IMG/VR virus record: IMGVR_UViG_3300030329_000459
Coordinates: 1-49,248 of that record
Origin: a virus
DNA length: 49,248 bases
Strand: one strand, 5' to 3'
Positions 1 to 8,596 of this stretch are shown here, piece after piece. Both the position numbers and the translations under genes were made by a program. The notes under the pieces were generated by a model. It was given only the letters and a program-made list of their open reading frames with translations, searched no databases and was not told where the DNA came from. Numbering within the stretch: the stretch's first letter is position 1; every line of letters begins with the position of its first letter.

Positions 1-1654
1 TATCTTGGTTAAGAGTACCTACTGTAAAGTCTAATGTATTATCTGCATCTTCATATGAGACTGTGATACCGCTTTCTGTATTTGAGCTAACCATAGCTCC
101 TACAGTATCTGCAATGGTTTCTGCTAGTGTTACACCATCAATAGTAATAGCGTCTGCTTCAAGTGTACCATCAATGTCTACGTCACCACTAATATCCAGT
201 GTAGCTGCATCTAGCTCACCAGTAATCGTAAAGTTCCTAACGCCTGTATAATCCTTGTTAGCATCCAATACAACAGCTTTAGAAGCTATTGCAGTACCTA
301 CTGCTGTACTACCAAGGTCTAGTGCATTAAGCTCTCCTACGACCACTGTAGCTCCATCTAGGATGTTTAGCTCTGCTGTTGTACTAGTAACACCGTCAAG
401 TATATTTAGTTCCGCTGTTGTAGATGTTACGCCATCTAGTATGTTTAATTCCGCTGCTGTAGAAGTTACTCCGTCTAATATATTAAGTTCTGCTGTTGTA
501 CTAGTAACGCCATCTAGAATATTTAATTCTGCTGCGGTGCTTGTAACACCGTCCATAATATTAAGTTCAGCCGCAGTAGCTGTAATAGCTGTACCATTTA
601 AATCAAGGGTATCTATGTAGGCAGTTCCATCTACATATAGATCTTTCCATTCAGATCCTGATGCACCTAAGTCATATGTATTATCAGCACTAGGAAGTAA
701 ATTAGAAGCAACATCAGCACTAAATGCTACTGTATCTGAAGCAGCATCTCCAAAGGTTAAGTTACCTGCAATAGTTGCATTACCTGTTACTGTAAGATTA
801 CCACCTACATCTAGATTACCTGATATGTCAGCAGCACCATTAATATCAATCGTAGTAGCATTTATTTCTATTTCAGTATCAGATACAAGATCAAGTACAC
901 CGTCTGCACTTTGATGTATGTAAGTACCTGAATCACCAAACTGTAGTTGATCTGTGCTAGATAAAAGAAGTCCAGTATCAGCTACATGAGTAAGAGAAAC
1001 ATCTTGATCATCTCCAAAGTAAACTACTGCTCCATCTGCTAAATAAAGATCACTAAACTCTAATGAAGCTGTACCTAATGCAGCACCATCTGAAGCATCA
1101 GGGACAAAAGCTGTAGTAGCTGTAATCGTAGTTCCTTCTATAGTACTAGAACCTGTAATAGCTCCACTAGCTGCTATAGTAGTAAAAGACCCTGCTGCTG
1201 CACTAGATCCACCAATTACAGCACCATCTACTGTGCCACCATTAATATCTGCTGTATCTGCTACAAGTGCATCTGTAGTTACTGTACCATCAAAATATGC
1301 ATCTTTAAATTCTAATGAGCTTGTACCTAAATCAATATCATTATCTGTTACAGGTACAATAGCTCCATCCTGTATTCTTATTTGCTCTACTGCGCTACTA
1401 GAAACTTCTACAAAGAAACCCCAACGATTGTTAGAGCTATCTACTACAATTTTATTTAAAAAGTCAAGATCACCAATAGTGTGTATATTACCACCATGTC
1501 CAGCAGTACCATCATGTCTATGTCCAGTTGAAGTTGAACTAGAAGAAGAATAAGTGAACGCATTAACTAACTGATTATATTCATTATTAAATAATGCAGC
1601 AGTAATGGTATCTCCGTCTACAAACGTACTTTGTCTAGTATAGCTTTGAGCCAT
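1..1654 (-). CDS. Tail fibre protein, N-terminal 551 residues (C-terminus beyond window)
   Basis: This is a receptor-binding or side-tail fibre of the virion. It is open from an ATG at 1654 to the window edge with no stop, so the gene is truncated. AAGGAG lies just upstream of the ATG, overlapping the end of the nozzle gene. The first ~80 residues form the attachment head (VDGDTITAALFNNE, GHRHDGT, IGDLDF), a pattern common at the N-terminus of marine phage fibres. Beta-rich repeats follow, including SLEFKDAYFDGT-like and SLEFSDLYLADG-like units and six tandem 13-residue units ending ELNILDGVTS. This resembles trimeric fibre shafts. The gene order adaptor-nozzle-fibre supports the call. The final residues seen are VGTLNQD. 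Host range determination is inferred. Confidence 0.85.
   Translation of the reverse strand, partial: MAQSYTRQSTFVDGDTITAALFNNEYNQLVNAFTYSSSSSTSTGHRHDGTAGHGGNIHTIGDLDFLNKIVVDSSNNRWGFFVEVSSSAVEQIRIQDGAIVPVTDNDIDLGTSSLEFKDAYFDGTVTTDALVADTADINGGTVDGAVIGGSSAAAGSFTTIAASGAITGSSTIEGTTITATTAFVPDASDGAALGTASLEFSDLYLADGAVVYFGDDQDVSLTHVADTGLLLSSTDQLQFGDSGTYIHQSADGVLDLVSDTEIEINATTIDINGAADISGNLDVGGNLTVTGNATIAGNLTFGDAASDTVAFSADVASNLLPSADNTYDLGASGSEWKDLYVDGTAYIDTLDLNGTAITATAAELNIMDGVTSTAAELNILDGVTSTTAELNILDGVTSTAAELNILDGVTSTTAELNILDGVTSTTAELNILDGATVVVGELNALDLGSTAVGTAIASKAVVLDANKDYTGVRNFTITGELDAATLDISGDVDIDGTLEADAITIDGVTLAETIADTVGAMVSSNTESGITVSYEDADNTLDFTVGTLNQD
352..596 (-). repeat. Six tandem 39-bp units in the fibre gene
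   Basis: Six units begin at 363, 402, 441, 480, 519 and 558, exactly 39 bp apart, and encode the 13-residue unit T-[AT]-A-E-L-N-I-[LM]-D-G-V-T-S. The units differ mainly at synonymous sites. This suggests that the protein repeat is selected and that the copies are not a recent duplication. The repeats keep the reading frame, so gain or loss of units would change fibre length without a frameshift. Confidence 0.9.
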
Positions 1655-1657
1655 TTA

Positions 1658-3271
1658 TTATCTCCTTCCTGAAGGTCTATAATCCACATATATACCATTA
1701 ACTGCATAAGGTGAATTTGTATCATTACTAAAAATTCTAAAGCTACAAGTATCTCCACTACCCTGTATAGCTTGTCTTACTAAAGGATCATTAGAAGCTC
1801 CAAAAGTTACTTGATTAAACTTAGAGCTTCCAAACTCAGATGGAGCTTGAATCTGTGTAAGCGTATAATCTGAAGGTTGAGGTATGTCAGTAGCTCCATA
1901 ATTAAATAAAACTTTTAATGTAGGCTGACACACTCCTTCAGGAGTAAATGAAATTTTAGTATAATTTATTGTTTTCCTAGTTCCTGCATCTCCAAAATCT
2001 AAAAAGGGAGTTTCGTATAACGCATTAATTTTTGTTTCTGTACCTGCTGGATTAAATGAATTACCATCATCATGATTATAAATATATCCATCTTTGTCTC
2101 CATGATAAGATTGTTCTAAGCCATCTTTATCTAATCCAGATGCTAAAGCATGAGCTTGTATTCCTTCTGTTTCTGACCATTCAAATCCATTAGGTGTGAT
2201 AGTTCCTATAACTCCTTTAGAAGCTAGGACAGTATCTGTAGCTGTAGCATAGTATAAACGATATTGTGATTTACTTCTTAATACTGCGCTTGTTATAATA
2301 TAATCATCAATACTAGCAGCTATTTTACCAATAATAGATTGTATAGCTCTACTAACAGAACCAAGCTCAACGTCACCAATTCTTGTTGTACCAGCAATAG
2401 TTCTTAATCCATCAGGGCTTAGGAATACCAAGTCGCCTGCAATTTCTTGAATAGATGCTCCATCCATACATCCTACGTTTTGCGTAATAGGTACTATAGT
2501 AATTGTTGATGAGTTATTTATATTTTGTAATTTGTAAATTGAATTAGTACAAAATATAATTAAGTCATCACGGAAACTTTTAAGTCCTACTACTTTATCA
2601 TCTAATACTATACTACCTGATCCAGTACTTGTAAAGTCATCTATATCATTTGTTCCACTATAATATATAGTATTAGGTGAAGTAGATGCTCCTGCTACTA
2701 CTAAGTGCTTATCATGTATTACACAATACTTAGGATACTCTGTTCCACTTACTGTTATTTCTTTTGCATAATAAGTTCTATTGCTTAAATTAGAATCTGT
2801 ACCTGTCATCTTAAAGTACATTGGCTTGACACCAGATCCTCTATCTGTTATAATTACTTCACCATAATCAGATGTACCTTCATAAATAGCAAAAGAAGCT
2901 TGACCTTGTGAAGTTCTAGCTGCTGCTGATCGTCCTGTAAAGGTACTGTAGTTATCTCCTGATGCAGACACACTAGCTTTATTTATCTGTAGCCAGCTAG
3001 TACCATCTTGGCTAAAATATACATTAGTTCCTGAACAACATATTACACCATCTGCATAAACTTGTAAACCTAAAGGTCTATTAGTGCTATTAGGTCTAGC
3101 AGCAGATCCTCCTCCAAAAGGACTATAGCCATTTATACGTCTATATCCACCATCAGGGTCTACTTCAAAGTTAGATAACTTCGTAGCAAATCCGGGTTGA
3201 GCTAGTAATTCTAATTGATTTAGATTAGTATTTAGCCCACCTTTACAAGATACACCAAATGGTTGAGACAT
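1658..3271 (-). CDS. Tail tubular protein B-like nozzle protein
   Basis: This is the probable distal tail tube (nozzle), the counterpart of T7 gp12. It is 537 residues, shorter than T7 gp12 (about 800). The sequence is rich in beta-strand, Gly, Ser and Thr, with repeated blade-like segments (for example DDLIIFCTNSIYKL, AGDLVFLSPDGLRT, DGYIYNHDDGN) that suggest a propeller-like core. Its ATG overlaps the stop of the adaptor gene as TAATG, which implies translational coupling. It lies between the adaptor and the fibre, the usual T7-like position. I see no peptidase or hydrolase motif. The assignment rests on synteny and overall sequence character. Confidence 0.8.
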   Translation of the reverse strand: MSQPFGVSCKGGLNTNLNQLELLAQPGFATKLSNFEVDPDGGYRRINGYSPFGGGSAARPNSTNRPLGLQVYADGVICCSGTNVYFSQDGTSWLQINKASVSASGDNYSTFTGRSAAARTSQGQASFAIYEGTSDYGEVIITDRGSGVKPMYFKMTGTDSNLSNRTYYAKEITVSGTEYPKYCVIHDKHLVVAGASTSPNTIYYSGTNDIDDFTSTGSGSIVLDDKVVGLKSFRDDLIIFCTNSIYKLQNINNSSTITIVPITQNVGCMDGASIQEIAGDLVFLSPDGLRTIAGTTRIGDVELGSVSRAIQSIIGKIAASIDDYIITSAVLRSKSQYRLYYATATDTVLASKGVIGTITPNGFEWSETEGIQAHALASGLDKDGLEQSYHGDKDGYIYNHDDGNSFNPAGTETKINALYETPFLDFGDAGTRKTINYTKISFTPEGVCQPTLKVLFNYGATDIPQPSDYTLTQIQAPSEFGSSKFNQVTFGASNDPLVRQAIQGSGDTCSFRIFSNDTNSPYAVNGIYVDYRPSGRR

Positions 3272-4038
3272 TAAATAAACCTCATGCGGTCATCTTTGAC
3301 TGTGCTTGGATTAGGCTCCATAAGGTTAAGCTTCATTAATTTTAGTCCTCTTTTATAATCTTCTAAAGCAAATGCAGCAGCTTGAGGATTTTCTTTAAAC
3401 TGATGTAGATAGTATCTAGCTCTTGCAAGAATTACTGAGTTATAAATATTTGGAAATACAGTTGTGTCTCCAAATGCAGATAATTCTGTTGGTAAAGTAT
3501 AAGCTACAAACCAAATACGATACACTTTATCTGGTATAGGACTTAATCCAAATTTCCTACCGTCAGGACTTCGTGTTACTCTAGCAGGCGTGCCACCATT
3601 AGCATCTTCTGCGTCATCTTTGTTTTCACTAATACGAAAGTAATCTTTCCAAGCTTCTGTATTTATATATCGTAAGTTTTTAATAGTATAAGGAGAAGAC
3701 TCACCACTTACTCCTACTGTTGTTAAAAGAAAATTATCCCAATCTACATAACCATAATCATTGGTAATATCTGAGCTAGATTCTTTAAGCTCATACCAGC
3801 GTTGATTAGCTACAGTTTCTACATATACATTACCATACATAGGATCTGTAGCTCCACTTTCAGCAGCAGCTAAAAAAGGCCATTGAGGTTCTTCATTGAC
3901 TATATCAAGATAAGACCTATTAACAGCATCTTTAGTATGTTGCTGAATACCTACGGCAGTAGCAAATGTAGCAGAAGTTAATTCTACTTCATTAAGCTCA
4001 CGTAGGAGTTCATTTGTTAGATTAAGATAAGTAGCCAT
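3271..4038 (-). CDS. Tail tubular protein A-like adaptor
   Basis: This 255-residue protein is the likely head-tail adaptor, the counterpart of T7 gp11, which sits under the portal ring and carries the nozzle. The N-terminus (LNLTNELLRELNEVEL, then KDAVNRSYLDIVNEEPQWPFL) is the helical pattern typical of this family. The C-terminal half has the usual hydrophobic YNSVILARARYYLHQF helix. It is translationally coupled at both ends: its ATG overlaps the stop of a 48-residue basic gene and its stop overlaps the nozzle start, both as TAATG. The length is close to that of marine T7-like homologues. The gene call is certain and the role is supported by order. Confidence 0.85.
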   Translation of the reverse strand: MATYLNLTNELLRELNEVELTSATFATAVGIQQHTKDAVNRSYLDIVNEEPQWPFLAAAESGATDPMYGNVYVETVANQRWYELKESSSDITNDYGYVDWDNFLLTTVGVSGESSPYTIKNLRYINTEAWKDYFRISENKDDAEDANGGTPARVTRSPDGRKFGLSPIPDKVYRIWFVAYTLPTELSAFGDTTVFPNIYNSVILARARYYLHQFKENPQAAAFALEDYKRGLKLMKLNLMEPNPSTVKDDRMRFI

Positions 4039-4184
4039 TACTTTTTATGAACCTTTTGTACGTCAAAGTTAGCAGTAAGACTTGCACCTTTATGAGGTTT
4101 AAACTTACCAGTGTGCTTCATTAGTTTGTAGCCACCTTTAGGTTGCTTCATCCAATGATATCCTTTTGGTGCTGAAACTTTCAT
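4038..4184 (-). CDS. Small basic protein, 48 residues, unknown
   Basis: This is a short Lys- and Gly-rich protein beginning MKVSAPKGYHWMKQPKGG, with HKGASLTANFD near the end. Its start overlaps the preceding stop as TAATG, and its own stop overlaps the adaptor start the same way. The tight coupling makes it very likely to be translated. It has no membrane segment or recognisable domain. The basic composition and position between capsid and tail genes suggest a minor virion or DNA-contacting protein. That is inference only. Confidence 0.7.
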   Translation of the reverse strand: MKVSAPKGYHWMKQPKGGYKLMKHTGKFKPHKGASLTANFDVQKVHKK

Positions 4185-4591
4185 TAGTTAGGTTTTGCTC
4201 TTACCATACCACCATCACTATACTTTTGCATTCCATAAGTTGTTCCGGGGTTAGCTATTTTACCTATTTCAGATGTTCCCATTCCCATAGGGCCTGACAT
4301 ACCAGCAGAAGCTCCCATAGCTGATTGAGCAGGAGATGAAAAAGATTTACTTGCTGCTTTAGCTACTTTTTTTCCACCACTTACTACATTTTTAGTTATG
4401 TCTGCTGTAGTTTGAGGAGCATTACCTATAACATCTCCTACTCCAGATACTACATCTCCTACTGCTCCAAAACCTCCTCTAATTCCTTTAGCTATTTTTC
4501 TAAACCCTCTTCCACCTCCTTCAACATAAGTTTTACGTTTTTTAGAAGGTCTTCCTTTTTTAGAACCATAAGTTCCTTTTCCTTGTGGCAT
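4184..4591 (-). CDS. Basic, glycine-rich small structural protein, unknown
   Basis: This 135-residue protein has a strongly basic N-terminus (residues 1-25, GSKKGRPSKKRKTY). A Gly/Val-rich amphipathic stretch follows (about 28-60), then a Ser/Ala/Met/Gly-rich tail ending SDGGMVRAKPN. AGGAG lies 8 nt before the ATG. It is coupled to the next gene by TAATG. Low-complexity Gly/Met tails of this type are common in marine phage virion proteins encoded beside capsid genes. No enzyme motif is visible. It could be a minor head or core protein, but function is not established. Confidence 0.75.
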   Translation of the reverse strand: MPQGKGTYGSKKGRPSKKRKTYVEGGGRGFRKIAKGIRGGFGAVGDVVSGVGDVIGNAPQTTADITKNVVSGGKKVAKAASKSFSSPAQSAMGASAGMSGPMGMGTSEIGKIANPGTTYGMQKYSDGGMVRAKPN

Positions 4592-4596
4592 AGTGT

Positions 4597-4821
4597 TTAC
4601 TCCTGATCCATCGAAAATGTTTTACTTTTTGCTCTACAAGCTTCCAGTTCTGTATTATAAGATTTTATTTCTTTTTTATCTTTAGAAGCTTTACGAAATA
4701 TTCTATCATAATTAAAGTCGTAAGACTTCTTATCAAATTTTTTACGAAATCTGCTTTCTTTACTGGCTATTGTACCAGTACTCATAACAAACGGTTTTTC
4801 ATCTGTTCCAAGTTGAGGCAA
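4597..4821 (-). CDS. Small charged protein, TTG start, unknown
   Basis: This 74-residue protein is rich in Lys, Asp and Phe (RFRKKFDKKSYDFNYDRIF). The best start is a TTG at 4821, because AGGAG (4831-4835 on the complementary strand) lies 9 nt upstream. The first ATG (4785) has no comparable ribosome binding site. It is the first gene after the terminator downstream of the capsid gene, so it is expressed by read-through or from a site I cannot see. I do not recognise a family. A role in head maturation is possible only from location. Confidence 0.65.
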   Translation of the reverse strand: MPQLGTDEKPFVMSTGTIASKESRFRKKFDKKSYDFNYDRIFRKASKDKKEIKSYNTELEACRAKSKTFSMDQE

Positions 4822-4837
4822 TTTATCAATCTCCTAT

Positions 4838-4866
4838 AAAAAGGCTTGGGGGCCGTTAAGCCCCCT
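4838..4866 (-). terminator. Rho-independent terminator after capsid gene
   Basis: Read on the minus strand, GGGGGC pairs with GCCCCC across a 6-nt loop. An overlapping alternative stem GGCTT/AAGCC is followed directly by five T. It lies 15-40 nt beyond the capsid stop. A terminator right after the major capsid gene is a common way to make this transcript most abundant. Confidence 0.75.
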
Positions 4867-4881
4867 TACCTGAGTTAAGTT

Positions 4882-5871
4882 CTAGTCAATACCATAGAAG
4901 GCAGAAACTAGTGCTTCACCACGTAGTACCTTGGCTCCATATACATGAAGGCCACGTACAATGTCTCCAAAGCTGTCAGGATCACGAATAACTTCTGTAC
5001 TTGTGATAGTCTGAGCAGTAGCTGTAGAAGACATGTGACCAGCAATACATTTACCAGCAGCATTAGAGGTGCTTGCAATGTTGTTAGTCTTGTACATATC
5101 AAAACCACGTAGCTTACCAGAGCTTACCAATCCATTACGGATTGAACCTTGACCAGCGTTGTAGTCTACTGACAAGAGCTTAGAAGAACTTTGTACAAGA
5201 ACTTCATAGAACTCTGGATTAGCTAGGAACCAACGTCCTTCTTCAGGTACGTTTTGCTCGTCTAGCAATCTTGCCATATGAGACAATACATCGATTGGGT
5301 CATGTTCACTAGTACCAAAACCAATGTCCAAGTTACCAGTACCGTCAAAGGTTCCAGCAGCAAGGTCAGTAGCATTATCAGAACCAAGCACATGGTTAGG
5401 GCTTGAAGCTGATACACCTGAGAACATAGTTGCAATTACACCTTCGTCAAATGCATCTCGTAGTGAGTATGCAGCAGAAGATGCAGCAGTCTCACGCCAG
5501 TTTACGTGTGACATATTTGATTCAATGTCATCAACGATAAACTTAAATGCGTTAGCTGTATCTACGACCAAAGTAAGTTCTTGGTCAGTTAGCTTGGTAG
5601 CCGTTACATCTTGCCCTCTTTCATACTGATAAACAGTAATTTCGGGTTCTTTGATAATCTTTACACTATCTCCGAAAGCAGCAATTTCTCCAGCATAATC
5701 AGTGTTAGTGATTGCTTCTGCTACTGAGGCTTTACGGAAGAAGTTAAGTACCTTCTTCGAGTAGACCGCAGGTAGAAAAAATGAGTTAGTTTGACCACTT
5801 ACAGAGTTGGCAAAGTTTGCATTGGTATCAGTACTTGGTTCAAAGTATTGATCTGATTGATTATAAGCCAT
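4882..5871 (-). CDS. Major capsid protein
   Basis: This 329-residue protein is the likely HK97-fold major capsid protein. Support: it follows the scaffold gene directly, is itself followed by a terminator, and has the composition of podovirus capsid proteins. The N-terminus is polar (residues 1-35). Segments such as FRKASVAEAITNTDYAGEI, VYQYERGQDVTATKL and the phase around NMSHVNWRETAASSAAYSLRDAFDEGVI resemble the E-loop and spine helix region. The C-terminal HVYGAKVLRGEALVSAFYGID is a typical capsid ending. No decoration domain is fused. Its base composition is slightly less AT-rich than its neighbours, as expected for a highly expressed gene. Confidence 0.88.
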   Translation of the reverse strand: MAYNQSDQYFEPSTDTNANFANSVSGQTNSFFLPAVYSKKVLNFFRKASVAEAITNTDYAGEIAAFGDSVKIIKEPEITVYQYERGQDVTATKLTDQELTLVVDTANAFKFIVDDIESNMSHVNWRETAASSAAYSLRDAFDEGVIATMFSGVSASSPNHVLGSDNATDLAAGTFDGTGNLDIGFGTSEHDPIDVLSHMARLLDEQNVPEEGRWFLANPEFYEVLVQSSSKLLSVDYNAGQGSIRNGLVSSGKLRGFDMYKTNNIASTSNAAGKCIAGHMSSTATAQTITSTEVIRDPDSFGDIVRGLHVYGAKVLRGEALVSAFYGID

Positions 5872-5896
5872 ATTACTTCTCCATTAAAAAGACAGA

Positions 5897-6748
5897 TTAA
5901 TTTTTTACTACTCTGCCTTCAGACATGGCTTGATTAATTTCATCTTCAAATTTATCAAACTGGTCTATAGACATAGCAGCAATTTCCCTTTCAGTCCATA
6001 TCTTAGGTTGAGCAGAATCAATCTGTGTCGTTTTAGTTGACACAATATCTGCTGCTGATTCCCTAGTTGCAGACTGTTTTCGTGGAGAACGTCTTGTCCT
6101 TGTAGCAGGTTGTCCAGTTTCTAACTTATAAAGATCTATAGCTTTAGATGCTAAAGCAACATCATCAGGATTATTATAAATCCAATCTTGTATTTGAGTA
6201 GGTTGGTCTTCAGCCCATTTATGAAAGTTATCGTCACCTCTAATATCTTCAAAATCAGGATGTCGATCACGCAATGTAGTTTCAGCTTCTCGTTTCATTA
6301 TTTCAGCTTCTCGTTGTTGAATAGCTGATAATTGTTCTCGTAGCTCTCCTACTTGCTGCTCACTTCTCATATGTGCTACAGTTTCTACTGTATCATACAA
6401 ATCAGGATAATCTTCTTTAAACTTTTCTAAATCTTCAACAGATTTAGGAGCTTCATATTGAGGCTGCATTGATCTTGTTTCAGCCAACAATTCTTGTTCT
6501 CTTTGTTTAAATTGAGAAACCCTGTCATCATAATGTTTTTTTAAATCATCGTAACGCTTTTTATAGTTAGTTCTCTTTCTTGGTTGTGCTTCTTCTTCAG
6601 GGGCCTCGTCTTGTTCGGGGGTAGCCTGTGGCGCAAAGAAAAGAGAATCAGCATCATCCGATCTAGGTTTATCTGGCGTATGCCAAGATTTTTTAGCGTT
6701 ATACGGATTAGCTTCCTGTTCTTCTATATTTTCTACTACTTCTGACAT
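5897..6748 (-). CDS. Capsid assembly scaffolding protein
   Basis: This 283-residue, strongly charged, Glu/Gln/Arg-rich protein directly precedes the major capsid gene, as scaffolds do in T7-like phages. Residues ~50-170 are predicted coiled coil (KKRYDDLKKHYDDRVSQF, LREQLSAIQQREAEIMKREA). The C-terminus (~235-283) has a helical segment, EREIAAMSIDQFDKFEDEI, of the type that contacts capsid subunits. It would form the internal core template of the procapsid and be lost on maturation. A Pro/Glu-rich acidic N-terminus is disordered. The start ATG has TTGTTCTCC-complement (GGAGAAC) upstream. Confidence 0.85.
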   Translation of the reverse strand: MSEVVENIEEQEANPYNAKKSWHTPDKPRSDDADSLFFAPQATPEQDEAPEEEAQPRKRTNYKKRYDDLKKHYDDRVSQFKQREQELLAETRSMQPQYEAPKSVEDLEKFKEDYPDLYDTVETVAHMRSEQQVGELREQLSAIQQREAEIMKREAETTLRDRHPDFEDIRGDDNFHKWAEDQPTQIQDWIYNNPDDVALASKAIDLYKLETGQPATRTRRSPRKQSATRESAADIVSTKTTQIDSAQPKIWTEREIAAMSIDQFDKFEDEINQAMSEGRVVKN

Positions 6749-6763
6749 ATTGTTCTCCTTGTC

Positions 6764-6852
6764 GGGGCTTGAGTCTTTTTAGCAAGGTAGCCATACTAAT
6801 TCATTCTGGCCTGAATAATTAGCTTGGGGCTTGTCTTTACTTCAAGGTAGCC
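6764..6852 (-). repeat. Imperfect direct repeat flanking a hairpin, between scaffold and its upstream gene
   Basis: Two copies of GGGGCTTG..TCTTT....CAAGGTAGCC occur at 6764-6792 and 6826-6852 (plus-strand reading). Between them, the minus strand can form a roughly 10-bp stem, CTAATTATTC pairing with GAATGAATTAG (one bulge), around an AGGCCA loop. The 144-bp gap (6749-6892) holds this, a terminator and no ORF. Possible roles are attenuation, RNA processing or transcript stabilisation. Confidence 0.55.
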
Positions 6853-6865
6853 GTTAAGTTAAAAT

Positions 6866-6897
6866 GGTAAGGGGCCTATGCTAGGGGTAGCCTTACC
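6866..6897 (-). terminator. Hairpin terminator overlapping the stop of the upstream gene
   Basis: On the minus strand GGTAAGG (starting in the stop region) pairs with CCTTACC. Inside it CCTA pairs with TAGG around GCA, and ATTTT follows. The stem overlaps the last codons of the 567-residue gene. It would limit read-through into the scaffold/capsid genes or act as a processing site. Confidence 0.6.
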
Positions 6898-8596
6898 TTA
6901 CACTTGGCATTTTATTAGCACCGATCATAACTTTTTTAATTTCTTCATCGGTTTTAGAAAGATAATCTTTAGAATCTTCTAATTCATCATCTTCCACAAC
7001 GCCTCCAAATGCCATTTGCATCATATAACCACCGTCATAGGCTCGTTCAGCATCATCCATCATAGTCTGTAGATTATCTGCGCCTATAGCATCGGTAGCT
7101 TTTTTCGTCATAACAAACTCTCCATCTGACAATCGTGCAGGTATTGAGTCTGATACTCCAGTTCCGGGGCCTTCTACTTCTCCAGCTCCAGAAAACTCAG
7201 AAGCAGTTCCAATTAGTTTATCAAATATAACACTAAGTTGTGGATCTGCTTCTAATGAGTTCATTAAATATGTTTGTTCTTCTGGGTTTAATGATTCATC
7301 CAGAATAAAATCTATGTATTGATCTTCCATTTCATTATCTGGAAGTTGAGATGCTTCTGCTGCTGCCATCTCTTCAGGTGGTATATTAGGATATGTATCT
7401 ACTGGCATATCCTGTTCTTCTGGCATACCACCTTCTTGAAAACCTCCTTCAGCATTAGGACTTAAATTTTCCATTCCTGAATAAATAGGAGGTTTCCCTG
7501 CTTTTGTTTGTCTTTCAATTTCACGTTGAAGTCTTTTATAATCTGTTACTATTTGATTAGGAGTTCTTTTATCATAAAATTGTGTTTGACCCGGAAGAAG
7601 TAATCTTTCTGTTTTGTATTCTACACCTTCTTTTTCTTTGAATGCTTTTCCTCCTTTATTAAAAGGTATATCTTCTTCACCAGCATATTTAACAGAGTCT
7701 AATTTTACTTTAGTTTCTTTTACTTTATCTTTGTTTGCAAATAAATAATCTAATTGAGATTTATTTAAATCTGATAAAGTTTTATTTGAAAAACTACCTT
7801 TAAATTTTTCTTCTAATACTTCTTGTTCAGAATCAAGTAATTCAACTGTATTAATCATTACATCGTCAAATTCTTGATCACTTATTTTATCAGCATATTT
7901 AGAATCTATTGAATCTGGCTCTAAGTTATCATAAAATTTATTTTGTATTTTATCTTGTTCTTTAGATGACATTTTATTCCATCTTTTTTTAGAAGATAAA
8001 ACATTTTTAGAAAGTGCTCTTACTATAGAGCCTACTCCATAGCCTTCTCTAGGAACCATTAAAGATCCACCAGCTTTAGGTTCTCTATCCTGACCAAATT
8101 CAATTAAAAGAGGATTTCTTTTTTCAGAATCAAGTTGTCCTTTAACAGCTTCTTCTTTTTGAGGAAAGTATTTATCTTTAAATTTATTTCTAATACTTCT
8201 TTCTCCTTCTGTTAAATCTTCATCTGATAAAGATCTATCAAGTATTTTTTTTACACTAGAAGGTTTAACTCCTGAATCTATAAGTTCATTTGCTTTAGAA
8301 TCTTGTGAATCTTTAAATGCTTTAAGATCAGCATAAGAATCTATTAAATCTTCAGGATCATACTCATTTAATTCTTGTTTAGAAAAAGTAACTCCTGCTC
8401 CTTTAGCATTATCAGTACTTAATTCTTTAACTATTTTTCTATACATTGGACGAAGTTTACCTACTAAACTACCTATTCCATATTCTTCTCTATCAACCAT
8501 TAAAGATCCGCTAGCTTTCTTAGATCTTTTTTCTTCAGGTGGATTAAATACTGTTACAGAAACAGCAGGTGTAGTCATCAAACTTTCTTTATGCAT
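6893..8596 (-). CDS. Virion-associated protein of the portal-scaffold interval, unknown
   Basis: This 567-residue acidic, Lys/Asp/Glu-rich protein has two similar short modules: KKASGSLMVDREEYGIGSLVG near residue 30 and AGGSLMVPREGYGVGSIVR near residue 180. This suggests an internal duplication. The C-terminal third has PGTGVSDSIPARLSDGEFVMTKKATDAIG, a motif often seen near the end of marine phage structural or tape-measure proteins, then a Met/Gly-rich tail. GGAGAG lies upstream of the ATG, and the start overlaps the end of the preceding 76-residue gene by 8 nt. A membrane segment is absent. Function is unknown. Its position suggests a head or core component. Confidence 0.75.
   Translation of the reverse strand: MHKESLMTTPAVSVTVFNPPEEKRSKKASGSLMVDREEYGIGSLVGKLRPMYRKIVKELSTDNAKGAGVTFSKQELNEYDPEDLIDSYADLKAFKDSQDSKANELIDSGVKPSSVKKILDRSLSDEDLTEGERSIRNKFKDKYFPQKEEAVKGQLDSEKRNPLLIEFGQDREPKAGGSLMVPREGYGVGSIVRALSKNVLSSKKRWNKMSSKEQDKIQNKFYDNLEPDSIDSKYADKISDQEFDDVMINTVELLDSEQEVLEEKFKGSFSNKTLSDLNKSQLDYLFANKDKVKETKVKLDSVKYAGEEDIPFNKGGKAFKEKEGVEYKTERLLLPGQTQFYDKRTPNQIVTDYKRLQREIERQTKAGKPPIYSGMENLSPNAEGGFQEGGMPEEQDMPVDTYPNIPPEEMAAAEASQLPDNEMEDQYIDFILDESLNPEEQTYLMNSLEADPQLSVIFDKLIGTASEFSGAGEVEGPGTGVSDSIPARLSDGEFVMTKKATDAIGADNLQTMMDDAERAYDGGYMMQMAFGGVVEDDELEDSKDYLSKTDEEIKKVMIGANKMPSVR

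Noticed and set aside
352-596. Regular repeats as a possible CRISPR array
   Set aside because: The units are contiguous 39-bp coding repeats with no unique spacers, in frame within a fibre gene.
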